DNA of 64,000 nt, taken from Ignavibacteria bacterium. Its GTDB lineage: Bacteria; Bacteroidota; Ignavibacteria; Kapaibacteriales; Kapaibacteriaceae. Under the pieces are notes generated by a model. The model was given only the letters and a program-made list of their open reading frames with translations, was not told the DNA's origin and ran no database searches. The translations under genes and the position numbers were made by a program. Positions 29,341 to 38,211 of this stretch are shown here, piece after piece. The stretch spans positions 1,918,207-1,982,206 of the forward strand of contig CP054181.1 in NCBI GenBank assembly GCA_015709655.1, written 5' to 3'. Within the stretch, counting starts at the first letter, position 1; the number at the start of each line of letters is the position of its first letter.

Positions 29341-30354
29341 ATGAACACTTTAATGCAGATGCCCGAGCGGCTGGTGGTTGAACACCTAGGCTCTGAATTT
29401 CATGCGCTGTTTACACTTAACCCGCTGGAAGAAGGCTATGGTGTAACCATCGGGAATTCTCTTCGCAGGGTTCTTCTGTCGTCAATCCAAGGTTCGGCAA
29501 TCACCGGAGTGAAAATCTCCGATGTTCTGCACGAATTCCAAACCATTCCCGGTGTTACGGAAGATATGTGCGAGATTATCCTGAACCTGAAAGAAATCCA
29601 ATTGCGCGCCGTTGACGGAAAGCTTCCTCAGCGTATTTCGTTTACAGTAAAGGGTGGCGGACAGTGGACGGCTAAGTCGATTGCCGACGCTACGTCCGAA
29701 GTCGAAGTGCTTGACCCGAATAAGGTAATTGCTAATCTTGCTGATGATGCCGAATTTGATGTTGAACTTCGTGTTGGCTTTGGCACAGGATACGTACCGG
29801 CCGAAGAACAGAATACATCGGACTTCCCGGTTGGTATGCTACCAATCGACTCGGTGTACACACCAATAAAGAATGTTATTTACAAGGTTGAGCCGTTCCG
29901 CGTTGGACAGAAAACCGACTATGAAAAGTTAACGCTCGATGTGTTAACCGACGGCTCGATCACTGCCGAAAAGGCTTTGCAGGATGCTGCCAAAATCCTG
30001 GCCGACCATATCAGGTATTTCCGTGGCGCTCTTGCGGTGTCGGATGAAGTACCCTCGGTGGATGGTCTGCTTTCAGGTAGCGAGAAAGATCGTGAACGCA
30101 TCCGGTTACGGAAGATACTGCTACAGCCGGTAGACGAGATGGAGTTAAGCGTACGCGCACATAATTGTTTGAAGGCAGCCAATATTAAAATTCTGGCAGA
30201 TCTTGTTAGCCTTCAGGAAACCGATTTATTAAAATTCAGGAATTTTGGCCGAAAAAGTCTTGCCGAATTAACCGATGTTGTTTACCAAAGCGGTTTATCA
30301 TTTGGTATGGACGTATCGCCTTACATCCAAGACGAACTCAAAGGAAGCGAATAA
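29341..30354 (+). CDS. rpoA: RNA polymerase alpha subunit
   Basis: A 337-residue alpha subunit from ATG 29341 (MNTLMQMPERLVVEHLG). The N-terminal assembly domain has GYGVTIGNSLRRVLLSSI. A linker leads to the C-terminal domain (HNCLKAANIKILADLVSLQE...KFRNFGRKSLAEL) that contacts activators and UP elements. A longer frame from 29296 is rejected for lack of homology. Confidence 0.98.
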   Translation: MNTLMQMPERLVVEHLGSEFHALFTLNPLEEGYGVTIGNSLRRVLLSSIQGSAITGVKISDVLHEFQTIPGVTEDMCEIILNLKEIQLRAVDGKLPQRISFTVKGGGQWTAKSIADATSEVEVLDPNKVIANLADDAEFDVELRVGFGTGYVPAEEQNTSDFPVGMLPIDSVYTPIKNVIYKVEPFRVGQKTDYEKLTLDVLTDGSITAEKALQDAAKILADHIRYFRGALAVSDEVPSVDGLLSGSEKDRERIRLRKILLQPVDEMELSVRAHNCLKAANIKILADLVSLQETDLLKFRNFGRKSLAELTDVVYQSGLSFGMDVSPYIQDELKGSE

Positions 30355-30357
30355 AAG

Positions 30358-31089
30358 ATGAGACATGGGTATGCAGGGCGGAAGCTTAAGCGCACCGCCA
30401 GTCACCGTAAAGCGTTGCTATCGAATCTTGCAACCAGCCTGTTCGAACACAAGCGTGTGCGGACAACGGTTGCCAAGGCTAAGGAACTTCGTCCGTTTGC
30501 CGAGCAACTGATTACCCGCGCCCGCAAAGCCTACAGTGCGGAACGTGCAAACAATGCCGGCGGTGTAGATGTACACAACCGTAGAATGGTTGGACGTTTT
30601 ATTCGCAACAAGGCTGTGCTGCAAGAGTTGTTTGATACTATCGCACCCGTAGTTGCAGAACGTAACGGCGGTTATACACGAATCACTAAACTTGGTCAGC
30701 GCCGCGGCGATCAAAGTCCCGAAGCTATTATCGAGTTGGTGGATTGGTCAAATGCACAAGATGGGCGCGTAAGCAGTAAGGGTGGCCGGAAGGCAAAAGC
30801 CTCAAAACCTGCTAAGCCCTCTAAGCCAGCAGGCGCTGAGGCATTAACGGCTTCTGCTGCAGCAGGTGCGGTTGCCACGGCTGCTGAACCTGTTGCTGAA
30901 TCAGCTGCCGATGCTGTGGCTGAACAGGACGTTGCACCGGTAACCGAAACCACGGTTGATACTGTTGTCGAAGAGCAGGCCGAAGCAGTTGCTCCCGAGG
31001 CCGAAGCAGTGCAAGATGACGCACCACTTGCCGATGATGCATCCGAAGCAGGTGATGCACCGGCCGGCGACGAAGAAAAGAGCGAATAA
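30358..31089 (+). CDS. rplQ: 50S ribosomal protein L17 with long acidic C-terminal tail
   Basis: Residues 1-130 are a normal L17 (MRHGYAGRKLKRTASHRKAL ... PEAIIELVDW). The remaining ~113 residues start Lys/Pro-rich (KPAKPSKPAG) and become Ala/Glu/Asp/Val-rich, ending DAPAGDEEKSE. This tail is predicted to be disordered and acidic, unusual for a ribosomal protein. The gene ends the alpha cluster and is followed at once by a strong terminator. Confidence 0.95.
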   Translation: MRHGYAGRKLKRTASHRKALLSNLATSLFEHKRVRTTVAKAKELRPFAEQLITRARKAYSAERANNAGGVDVHNRRMVGRFIRNKAVLQELFDTIAPVVAERNGGYTRITKLGQRRGDQSPEAIIELVDWSNAQDGRVSSKGGRKAKASKPAKPSKPAGAEALTASAAAGAVATAAEPVAESAADAVAEQDVAPVTETTVDTVVEEQAEAVAPEAEAVQDDAPLADDASEAGDAPAGDEEKSE

Positions 31090-31114
31090 TCGCCGACACA
31101 GATGTCGGCATTCG

Positions 31115-31150
31115 ACGCCGGACGTTCCAGCGTCCGGCGTTTTTGTTTTT
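31115..31150 (+). terminator. Rho-independent terminator after rplQ
   Basis: ACGCCGGACG (31115-31124) pairs with CGTCCGGCGT (31131-31140) around TTCCAG, followed by TTTTGTTTTT. A smaller hairpin (CCGACA...TGTCGG) lies just before it. It closes the ribosomal block. Confidence 0.92.
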
Positions 31151-31172
31151 ACAACCGGAAGGACGTCCTTTC

Positions 31173-31778
31173 ATGGAAACCATTCAGGCATCATTCATCA
31201 CTGGAGCGGTAAGCCCGGAACAGTTCCCGGTGCATACCCTGCCGGAGGTTGCCATGATTGGGAGAAGTAATGTTGGCAAAAGCTCGCTTATTAACCGTAT
31301 CGTGCTGCAAGGCAACGTAGCACGGGTTTCAAATACTCCGGGTAAAACCCGTGAGATAAACTTCTTTAATACAAGCATGGGTTTTGTACTGGTGGACCTT
31401 CCGGGTTACGGCTATGCACGGGTGAGCAAGCAACACCGTGCCGGTTTTAGCGTGCTGATCCGCCGGTATCTGATTGAACGCCCGAATATGGCGCTCGCTT
31501 GCGTTCTGGTTGACAGCAGACACGATCCGATGGAAAGTGACCTGGCAATGATTGAGGAGCTTGAATTTGCCAGCCGCCCATACACAGTTCTGCTCACTAA
31601 AACCGATAAGCTGAAACCAACCCAGGTTAAGGAGCGCACTCTGCAGCTGCGGCATCTGCTGGAACACTGCAGGCACTGTGTTGACGTGATTGCAACGTCA
31701 TCCGAAACAGGTGAGGGAAGATCAAGTGTGCTTGGTATGATTAAAAGACTTTGTTCGCAGTTCAACAAACCATCGTAA
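31173..31778 (+). CDS. engB: Ribosome-biogenesis GTPase EngB/YsxC
   Basis: A 201-residue GTPase from ATG 31173 ([13 protein letters not shown]). Motifs: [14 protein letters not shown] (G1), [13 protein letters not shown] (G2), DLPGYGYA (G3), TKTDK (G4) and TSSETGEG (G5). It assists late assembly of the large subunit. It starts 23 bp after the terminator, so it probably has its own promoter within or beyond that hairpin. Confidence 0.96.
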   Translation: METIQASFITGAVSPEQFPVHTLPEVAMIGRSNVGKSSLINRIVLQGNVARVSNTPGKTREINFFNTSMGFVLVDLPGYGYARVSKQHRAGFSVLIRRYLIERPNMALACVLVDSRHDPMESDLAMIEELEFASRPYTVLLTKTDKLKPTQVKERTLQLRHLLEHCRHCVDVIATSSETGEGRSSVLGMIKRLCSQFNKPS

Positions 31779-31788
31779 AGGTAATGGT

Positions 31789-32256
31789 ATGGTAGGAATT
31801 GTTATGGGAAGTGACTCGGACCTACCGGTGATGCGGGAAGCAGCAGCCGTATGCGATGAGTTCGGAGTCCCGTATGAAATTCGAATTGTAAGCGCCCATC
31901 GTACACCGGCAGACATGGCTGACTATGGTACAACTGCCCGCAACCGTGGTATTCACATCATCATTGCCGGAGCAGGCGGGGCAGCCCACCTTCCGGGAAT
32001 GCTTGCGTCGTTTAGTACCGTTCCGGTAATCGGTGTTCCGATTCCGTCCAAACATCTTAATGGCCTTGACTCACTGCTAAGCATTGTTCAAATGCCGGCA
32101 GGAGTGCCGGTTGCAACTGTTGCAATAGGCGGCGGTAGGAATGCCGGCCTCCTGGCTGTTCAGATTTTATCAGTCTCGGATCATGACCTGCATAACAAGC
32201 TGCAGACGTATAAAGATGCTCTGGCAGATGAGTCACGCAGTAAACGTACTGACTAA
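31789..32256 (+). CDS. purE: N5-carboxyaminoimidazole ribonucleotide mutase
   Basis: A 155-residue class I PurE, converting N5-CAIR to CAIR in purine synthesis. It opens [14 protein letters not shown] with the substrate loop, then [10 protein letters not shown] (catalytic His) and [12 protein letters not shown]. It lies 10 bp after engB and is probably co-transcribed. No purK is visible in the window. Confidence 0.96.
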   Translation: MVGIVMGSDSDLPVMREAAAVCDEFGVPYEIRIVSAHRTPADMADYGTTARNRGIHIIIAGAGGAAHLPGMLASFSTVPVIGVPIPSKHLNGLDSLLSIVQMPAGVPVATVAIGGGRNAGLLAVQILSVSDHDLHNKLQTYKDALADESRSKRTD

Positions 32257-32419
32257 GACGGTACGTAAAACCGGCTTCCGGTACATTGCTGCAAATCCCT
32301 CCGCGCCCGGATGCCACATCACCGTTCACCCTTCAGGCAGGTTGTCCGGCTTGCTGGTTAAACAGCAGACGTAACCTGATTTATATCATATTTTCCGGTG
32401 CACCAAGTCCGTAACATTG

Positions 32420-32443
32420 CACTATGCTTAGTTGGGCATAGTG
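32420..32443. promoter_or_regulatory. Inverted repeat just upstream of the ModE-like gene (candidate operator)
   Basis: CACTATGC (32420-32427) and GCATAGTG (32436-32443) are a perfect inverted repeat with an 8 bp centre, ending 5 bp before the ATG at 32449. Flanking bases extend the symmetry weakly. The place suits autoregulation by the encoded winged-helix protein; the sequence is not a classic ModE box, so this is inference. Confidence 0.45.
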
Positions 32444-32448
32444 GTAAC

Positions 32449-32787
32449 ATGAAAAAATTTACTGTCAGAGTGCGAGTATGGGTAAACGAAGCCGAGGGGC
32501 CGTTCCTTGGCCCGGGAAGAGTACGTCTGCTGGAGAAGATTCATGAAACCGGCTCAATTACGAATGCAGCTCGAGCTATGAAAATGTCGTACCGGCAAGC
32601 CTGGCAGTTGGTCGAAGACATGAACAGCCGCGCCAAACAGCCTCTGGTAGAAAAAATATTGGGTGGTAAAAACGGCAGCGGATCGGTCCTGACCAAGGTG
32701 GGAGAACGAGCCATTGCTGAGTTTTACCGCATCCAGTCCGAACTTCAGAACCAAGCCGACGAACTGTCAAAAAAATTAACACTATAA
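32449..32787 (+). CDS. ModE-type winged-helix regulator lacking a molybdate-binding domain
   Basis: A 112-residue protein starting at ATG 32449 (MKKFTVRVRVWVNEAEGPFL); the longer frame from 32398 would cross the inverted repeat. It matches the ModE N-terminal DNA-binding domain: LGPGRVRLLEKIHETGSIT, NAARAMKMSYRQAWQLVEDMN and LVEKILGGKNGSGSVLTKVGE. The C-terminal molybdate (MOP) domains are absent, so metal sensing would need another partner or is missing. It is directly upstream of a TonB receptor and a molybdopterin-binding-like protein, which it may control. Confidence 0.82.
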   Translation: MKKFTVRVRVWVNEAEGPFLGPGRVRLLEKIHETGSITNAARAMKMSYRQAWQLVEDMNSRAKQPLVEKILGGKNGSGSVLTKVGERAIAEFYRIQSELQNQADELSKKLTL

Positions 32788-32805
32788 AAATTTTTACCCT
32801 TCAGT

Positions 32806-34866
32806 ATGCTAAAAAAAACACAGTGGAGTGGCCGATTTGCACAGAGGTTAGGAGTGCTGCATCTTATTATTCTGGTGTGTACCGCCCTTGCGCCTGGGCT
32901 GCAGGCGCATCCCGATTCAGCTTCGGTGCACCCCCCGACGGAACAGGGAACAGATTCAATGGAAGTTTTCCAGCTGGGCCAGGTTACAGTAACCGGGTCA
33001 CCTAACCGAGATCTGACCAGCGAGGTTGGCAGCGCCGATATGAAACGATGGAACACTCACCAGGTTTCTGATGCACTGTCACTCCTGCCCGGCATCGCCC
33101 TGGCACGGTCGGGTCAGCGTAACGAAACGTCCGTCACGGTTCGCGGGTTTGATTTGCGTGCCGTGCCCGTGTTTATGGATGGTTTGCCGGTATACATTCC
33201 GTACGATGGTAATGTGGACCTTGCACGGTTTACCACGTACGACCTTGCCATGGTCTCAGTGCAGAAAGGCTACTCTTCGCTTCTGTACGGACCAAACGCC
33301 CTGGGAGGAGTAATCAACATCGTGTCACGCAAGCCTGTACGAGAGCTGGAGTACGATGCATCCGCGGGGATGATCTCGTCAAACGGCTACAGCACCAACG
33401 GTAATATCGGAGGTCGGTGGCAGCAGTGGTATCTGCAAGGGGGCTTTGGCATGCTGCACAGCAGTGCCTACAGGATGTCGGCAGACTTTGCAGCTACGGA
33501 CAAAGAAAACGGCGGCATGCGCGATAACTCATACCGAGCGGATAAGAAGTTTACCTTCAAGGCAGGATGGATGCCAGCGGACGGGCATGAGTACGTTGTT
33601 GGCTATGCTGCTCAGACAGGATCAAAGGGGAACCCGGTGTACACCGGCACGGACGAGAATAACGCTCTTTTCAGGAAGCCACGATACTGGCAGTGGCCCG
33701 CCTGGAACAAGGAGCTTGTGTATCTGCTTTCTAAAACAGCCATCACCGGAGACGCTACACTGAAGGGAAAGGCATATTACGACAAATTCGTCAATACCAT
33801 AAATAGTTACGATGATGCAACCTACACGACACAGAATAAACCATACGCATTTACCAGTAACTATAGTGACTATACGGTGGGCGGTGGCCTGGTGTATGAA
33901 GACACGCGGTTTGCAGACAATGCCCTTTCACTAACTGTTCAGGTAAAGTCAGATATGCACCGCGAGCATAACAATGGTGAGCCGGTCAGGCACATTCAGG
34001 ATGCTATCGTGTACGTGGCTGCAGAGAACGTTGTTAGCCTTTCAAACACCATCGTGCTTGTACCGGGTCTGGCGTACAGCATTCAGAACAACCTTAGAGC
34101 AGAGGATCTTACCGCTAACGATGAAATTGTGAACTTCCCTGAAGCAGATGCACATGCAGCTATCAACGGACAGATGGCGGCTTTTTACAACATTGATAAC
34201 GCCAACTCCCTAAGCCTTACTCTGGCGCGCAAAACCAGATTTGCCACGCTGAAAGACCGGTATTCCTACCGAATGGGAACAGCCATACCAAATCCGAATC
34301 TGAAACCGGAAAATGCGATGAATTACGATTGTACCTATACCGGAAATCTTGGTGAGAATCTGTTCTGTCAGGCCTCACTCTACTACAGTCACATTACCAA
34401 CGTAATCCTGAGTGTCAGCAACGTTCAGCCGGGCAAGGCCCAAACTCAAAATGCGGGTTCTGCAGAGTTTATGGGCTTTGACGGAGCAATACGATACTCG
34501 CCCACACAAGCCGTAACCACGGGTATTAATGGCTCATATATCCGGCAGAACAACCTAACGCACCCGTCATTGTACTTTATCGGCGTCCCTTCAGCAGTGA
34601 TCCGTGCATACGCAATCTATACGGTGCTTGACGGCGTCAGAGTACAGGCAGGCACGGAATACAACTCAATGCGGTACAGTACCAGCTACGGAACGTCAGT
34701 GCCCGGGTATCATGTTACCGACGTAATGGTATCCAGCCGCTTATGGAAGAACCTGGTCCTGGAGGGCGGTGTGCGAAACCTGTTCGACGCGAATTATATG
34801 ATCAGTGAAGGATATCCCGAAGAAGGAAGAAACGCGTTTGTAACCGTCCGGATTAACGGGTATTAA
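32806..34866 (+). CDS. TonB-dependent outer-membrane receptor
   Basis: A 686-residue receptor with a signal peptide (hydrophobic LGVLHLIILVCTALAPGLQA), a TonB-box-like segment (EVFQLGQVTVTG), the plug domain (DALSLLPGIALARSG, TVRGFDLRAVPVFMDGLPV, GPNALGGVINIVSRKP) and a beta-barrel ending in an aromatic-containing strand. It imports a scarce substrate by using TonB energy. Nearby genes hint at molybdate/tungstate or a cofactor; the cobalamin riboswitch next door suggests B12 as another option. The substrate is not determined by sequence alone. Confidence 0.9.
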   Translation: MLKKTQWSGRFAQRLGVLHLIILVCTALAPGLQAHPDSASVHPPTEQGTDSMEVFQLGQVTVTGSPNRDLTSEVGSADMKRWNTHQVSDALSLLPGIALARSGQRNETSVTVRGFDLRAVPVFMDGLPVYIPYDGNVDLARFTTYDLAMVSVQKGYSSLLYGPNALGGVINIVSRKPVRELEYDASAGMISSNGYSTNGNIGGRWQQWYLQGGFGMLHSSAYRMSADFAATDKENGGMRDNSYRADKKFTFKAGWMPADGHEYVVGYAAQTGSKGNPVYTGTDENNALFRKPRYWQWPAWNKELVYLLSKTAITGDATLKGKAYYDKFVNTINSYDDATYTTQNKPYAFTSNYSDYTVGGGLVYEDTRFADNALSLTVQVKSDMHREHNNGEPVRHIQDAIVYVAAENVVSLSNTIVLVPGLAYSIQNNLRAEDLTANDEIVNFPEADAHAAINGQMAAFYNIDNANSLSLTLARKTRFATLKDRYSYRMGTAIPNPNLKPENAMNYDCTYTGNLGENLFCQASLYYSHITNVILSVSNVQPGKAQTQNAGSAEFMGFDGAIRYSPTQAVTTGINGSYIRQNNLTHPSLYFIGVPSAVIRAYAIYTVLDGVRVQAGTEYNSMRYSTSYGTSVPGYHVTDVMVSSRLWKNLVLEGGVRNLFDANYMISEGYPEEGRNAFVTVRINGY

Positions 34867-34888
34867 AATTTATTAAGATAGAGGCAAT

Positions 34889-35545
34889 ATGAAAGAACGA
34901 ATTAGATTTATAGCTTTAACACTAACCGTTACACTGTGTATTGCCGGATGTACAAAGCCCAGGCAGGAGCTCGGTGCAGGTGCGCACCATGGTGTGCATG
35001 AACATCCAGGTGCAAATGCTCAAAACGCAGAAACTGATGAATGTACAGTCGTGGTATCGGCAGCAGACAGCATGAAGTACGTAAGTCGCACACTCAGTGT
35101 TGGTGGTGATGTATTGCACCCTCTGGTGCTAACAGTTGACTCGCTGCGGTCAATGCAGGTGCATACGATCTCGGATTTTGACGTTGTGTGTTCAACCGGC
35201 GCCACCGTAAACCGTCACACATCCAGCAAGGGTGTGCTGCTCAAGGAGATTCTGGAAAAAGCAGTAATCCGTCAGTCAAACCACAAGGACCGCAACTTCT
35301 ACATTGTAGCTCGTGCTACCGACAATTATAAAGCCACATTCTCGTGGGCAGAGCTGTTTAACAGCGTCACCGGCGATAGTGTGTATGTGTTGTTCGAAGA
35401 AAACGGGCATCCCATACAAACACAGGGCAGCATGGTACTGATCAGCACGTCCGACATCAAGTCGGGGCCGCGCCACGTAATCTGGCTGCAAAGTATCGAC
35501 GTTTACAAAGTGCCCCCTCGGCCTGTTAGGGTGGAGGGGGCCTGA
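34889..35545 (+). CDS. Lipoprotein with molybdopterin-binding-like domain
   Basis: A 218-residue protein with a lipoprotein signal (LTLTVTLCIAGCTKP; acylated Cys ~20) and a His-rich stretch (HHGVHEHPG) soon after. The rest resembles the oxidoreductase molybdopterin-binding fold of sulfite-oxidase-like proteins: LTVDSLRSMQ, KGVLLKEILEKAV, VYVLFEENGHPI and GPRHVIWLQSIDVYKV. The catalytic cysteine usual in sulfite oxidases is not evident at the expected place. It follows the receptor by 22 bp and is likely co-transcribed; with the His-rich stretch it may bind metal at the envelope. Confidence 0.7.
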   Translation: MKERIRFIALTLTVTLCIAGCTKPRQELGAGAHHGVHEHPGANAQNAETDECTVVVSAADSMKYVSRTLSVGGDVLHPLVLTVDSLRSMQVHTISDFDVVCSTGATVNRHTSSKGVLLKEILEKAVIRQSNHKDRNFYIVARATDNYKATFSWAELFNSVTGDSVYVLFEENGHPIQTQGSMVLISTSDIKSGPRHVIWLQSIDVYKVPPRPVRVEGA

Positions 35546-35554
35546 GTTTCCGTT

Positions 35555-36817
35555 TTAGTACTTGAGTAGTACAACAACCTGTTCGCCGCTGAGCACCACA
35601 TAGGTGCCCGCGGGCAGATCCGAAATGCGGATGGTATGTGATGATTCATCTATCATTGAAACCGGCAGTTGTGTGCCATGAATACCAAAGACTTCTACCG
35701 GTGCATTGCCGATGAACGGCAGACGTACCGTTGCCGCACTGGTAGCAATGCTGCCTGCTACTGGTAATCCAGCGCCTTCGGCAACCGACGTTACCTCCGG
35801 AATGGTAAACACCACAACGTTACCGCGTGGCTCGTAGGTTACCTTATCGAGTGTTAAGCCAACCCATACCTTGTTATCGAAAATGGCAACCGGATCGGCC
35901 TTTGCCGGAAGATCAACTTCCTTAACAAACGATCCATCCGGCATTGAATACACCAGTAGTGTACCCTTATAGGTCGTCACAAACAACAGGTTTTCTCCAA
36001 TTGCCATTTCCCGGGGTCCATCGTAGCCTGAGGTTGGAGTAGCAATCTCTGCATCGGGAACAAGAGTGTGCGTTGTTCCGTCAACTTGAAGTATTGAATG
36101 TGCACCGTTCATACTTACCAGCAGATCGTCGCCAAGTGCGACCATGTATGCCGGAGTATCGCCCAGCAGTGTATTGGTTGTGGCTCCTGTTGCGCTAACC
36201 CACGTTATCCCGCCGTCCGCCTTACCATACAATCCCTCGCACAGTACTGCTGCCGAAAAAACGCCCGGCTGCTCCTGGCGTACCATTACCTGAATCGGAT
36301 TAACGCCTACTTCAATTTCCGTACGTTCCAATGTTTCAAGGTTGACGATGATAAGCGTACCCGGCTCGGTATATGTTGGGCGAGTAGTGATGTACAGATA
36401 CGGAGTCCGTTCATCGTAGGTAAGAGCCGACACATTCGGTGCATAGATAGCCGTAGCAGACCGCTGTTGAGTATTCAGCGCATAGGTGTACACCGAGTCG
36501 CCGATACCTGCGAACAACAGCCCCGTATTAAAGTCAACCGCAACCCTGGATCCCCCAACAACGCCACCCGATGCCCATGGAAAGTTAACAGACGACACGG
36601 TATCCAGTGTAAACCGGTCCAGAATCAGCCACTGTCCCGGGAGATCGCCCTCATCCTGCACATCGTTAAAATCAAAGTCAACATGTTTAGTAAACACGTG
36701 AACCCTGAACGTATCCGGGATAATTGCAGCAACCGTAGGTTGCGTGTGAATTGTAATTTGTGCCAGGCAGGCACCTGCAGAAAATAAAGAAACCAACAAC
36801 CACACACCAATGCGCAT
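35555..36817 (-). CDS. Secreted beta-propeller protein under a cobalamin riboswitch (BtuG-like)
   Basis: A 420-residue protein from ATG 36817, which gives a signal peptide (MRIGVWLLVSLFSAGACLA); upstream in-frame codons lie in the riboswitch. YncE-like propeller repeats are visible (ALTYDERTPYLYITTRP, NLETLERTEIEVGVNP, DDLLVSMNGAHSILQVDG, ENLLFVTTYKGTLLVYSMPDG). The end, from VEVFGIHGTQLPVS to LPAGTYVVLSGEQVVVLLKY, resembles a T9SS sorting domain. Bacteroides BtuG is a surface propeller that captures vitamin B12 for BtuB; the riboswitch makes that role likely here. It lacks the lipoprotein cysteine of BtuG and may reach the surface through T9SS instead. Confidence 0.75.
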   Translation of the reverse strand: MRIGVWLLVSLFSAGACLAQITIHTQPTVAAIIPDTFRVHVFTKHVDFDFNDVQDEGDLPGQWLILDRFTLDTVSSVNFPWASGGVVGGSRVAVDFNTGLLFAGIGDSVYTYALNTQQRSATAIYAPNVSALTYDERTPYLYITTRPTYTEPGTLIIVNLETLERTEIEVGVNPIQVMVRQEQPGVFSAAVLCEGLYGKADGGITWVSATGATTNTLLGDTPAYMVALGDDLLVSMNGAHSILQVDGTTHTLVPDAEIATPTSGYDGPREMAIGENLLFVTTYKGTLLVYSMPDGSFVKEVDLPAKADPVAIFDNKVWVGLTLDKVTYEPRGNVVVFTIPEVTSVAEGAGLPVAGSIATSAATVRLPFIGNAPVEVFGIHGTQLPVSMIDESSHTIRISDLPAGTYVVLSGEQVVVLLKY

Positions 36818-36884
36818 GGCATACCCTTTCGGAAACCACCGGTTCAGCGCCGGCAGCGCGGCATCGCCGCTGGTGAATAATAAA

Positions 36885-37064
36885 GGTACCGTCAGGTATT
36901 CCGACTCTGGCATCATCCGCATTGGTTCGCCTTCCCAAGCCCCCTGCCACAGCAGAAAGCGCTCAGTGGCTGCTGAAACAGCGTGAACCAACTTGTACAC
37001 CATCACGGCGGCGCGACCGTGCGGGAATTACACCCGCTTCCCTGTTGTAACGATGAACGGTACC
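36885..37064 (-). promoter_or_regulatory. Adenosylcobalamin-type riboswitch
   Basis: On the minus strand the conserved core appears in order: AACAGGGAAGCGGGTGTAAT, TCCCGCACGGTCGCGCC, GCCACTGAG, GGGAAGGCGAA, and GATGCCAGAGTC followed by GGAATACCTG. The closing P1 stem is ACGGTACC (37057-37064) with GGTACCGT (36885-36892). Between it and the gene start at 36817 lies a GC-rich hairpin (CAGCGGC GATG CCGCGCTG-like) and AAAGGG before the ATG, a possible ribosome-site switch. B12 would be expected to shut the gene off. Confidence 0.92.
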
Positions 37065-37085
37065 GGTGGGCAAACTTACAAAAGC

Positions 37086-38054
37086 TTAGCCGTTCGCCGG
37101 TCCGGCATTCACCATGGCAACAAGTTCGGGAGGGGAAAGGGGCTCAAGCTTGCCGCGCCACGACGCAATCCAAGCTGCCAGCTCCGGATTTACCGGTGCG
37201 GTAAGATTAAGTAGTAGGGCACCATCGGCAGTGTGCGTAAAGTGTTGTGAAGGGTGCCAGGTCCGGGATGTGAAGAAATCGGCGAAGGTATTGTTAACGC
37301 GAATAGTTACGGCATGGATTGGACCGGAGTGGACGCCAAAGTGTGAGTTGCGATACAGTTCTTCGTTAAACTGATGGAGTGGTAGTGTGCAGTCCGGATC
37401 CTCTTCGATGGCAATAATCCGGTCGGCAGCCAGATTCATATAGTTGCGATATTTAGGATGCCAGGCGGCCACGTAGAGTCGGCCAGCATGTGAGATTAGC
37501 CTGCACAATGCAACCACGTACGACCTCTCGTTATCATCATGGAGTGCCCGGTACGTAACGCGCGTCCACGATTGCTCCAATATACTGCTGATAACCATGT
37601 TTAAGATATGTGCCGGAACTTCCTCGGTTACCTGTCCCGGTGTTACCACCTGCAGCAGATCGGAATCCAGCAGCACCGTCCCCGGGGCCAGACCTTCCAG
37701 GCGCTGTGCCAGCGAAACAACATCCTGTTCAACCTGTGTACCCCTGAACTGTTGCAGAAACCCCTTCAGCACGTGGAGTGACAAAATTTCATTCGTGCTA
37801 ACCGTTAGCGGCGTGAGAGTTCTGTATGTTGCCGGCACCCACCATCGGTTTGTTCTGCCCTCCTGCTGACAGCATAACGGCACACCTGCCGCCTCGATTG
37901 CCCGCAGATCGCGCTGAATCTGGCGTCTGGACACGCATTTACCCTCATTACTCTCGGCCACCCGTTCGGCCAGCTCGGCAGTGGTTAGCTTCCTACCCGA
38001 ACTGAGTGCCGTTAGAATCCGTACTACCCTTTGCACCTGTTGTGATTCTGCCAT
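37086..38054 (-). CDS. WYL-domain transcriptional regulator next to the CRISPR-Cas locus
   Basis: A 322-residue protein from ATG 38054 (MAESQQVQRVVRILTALSSG). The N-terminal HTH is clear (KLTTAELAERVAES...VSRRQIQRDLRAIEAAGVPL). The WYL domain covers roughly residues 140-230 (ILEQSWTRVTYRALHDDNER, GRLYVAAWHPKYRNYMNLAADRI), followed by a WCX-like C-terminal region. WYL proteins bind nucleic-acid ligands and often regulate CRISPR-Cas or other defence genes. It reads in the same direction as the tracrRNA, whose terminator lies ~155 bp upstream, so it could act on the divergent tracrRNA/cas9 region. Confidence 0.85.
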   Translation of the reverse strand: MAESQQVQRVVRILTALSSGRKLTTAELAERVAESNEGKCVSRRQIQRDLRAIEAAGVPLCCQQEGRTNRWWVPATYRTLTPLTVSTNEILSLHVLKGFLQQFRGTQVEQDVVSLAQRLEGLAPGTVLLDSDLLQVVTPGQVTEEVPAHILNMVISSILEQSWTRVTYRALHDDNERSYVVALCRLISHAGRLYVAAWHPKYRNYMNLAADRIIAIEEDPDCTLPLHQFNEELYRNSHFGVHSGPIHAVTIRVNNTFADFFTSRTWHPSQHFTHTADGALLLNLTAPVNPELAAWIASWRGKLEPLSPPELVAMVNAGPANG

Positions 38055-38211
38055 ACACGAATGTATGAAAGCGGGCGACACCATACGTCGCAATAACTGT
38101 TTAGTTTGAAAAATGTACTGATAGTGGGACGCAGGTGCAGTCGGGTGCTTGGAGTGGAGCTTGGAATACAAACCAATACAATGTAACTTTATGAGCCGGG
38201 ACAGTGAGGGC

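Noticed and set aside
32257-32397. ACCGGCTTCCGGT hairpin after purE as a terminator
   Set aside because: The stem is only 5 bp with a 3 nt loop and has no T run after it.
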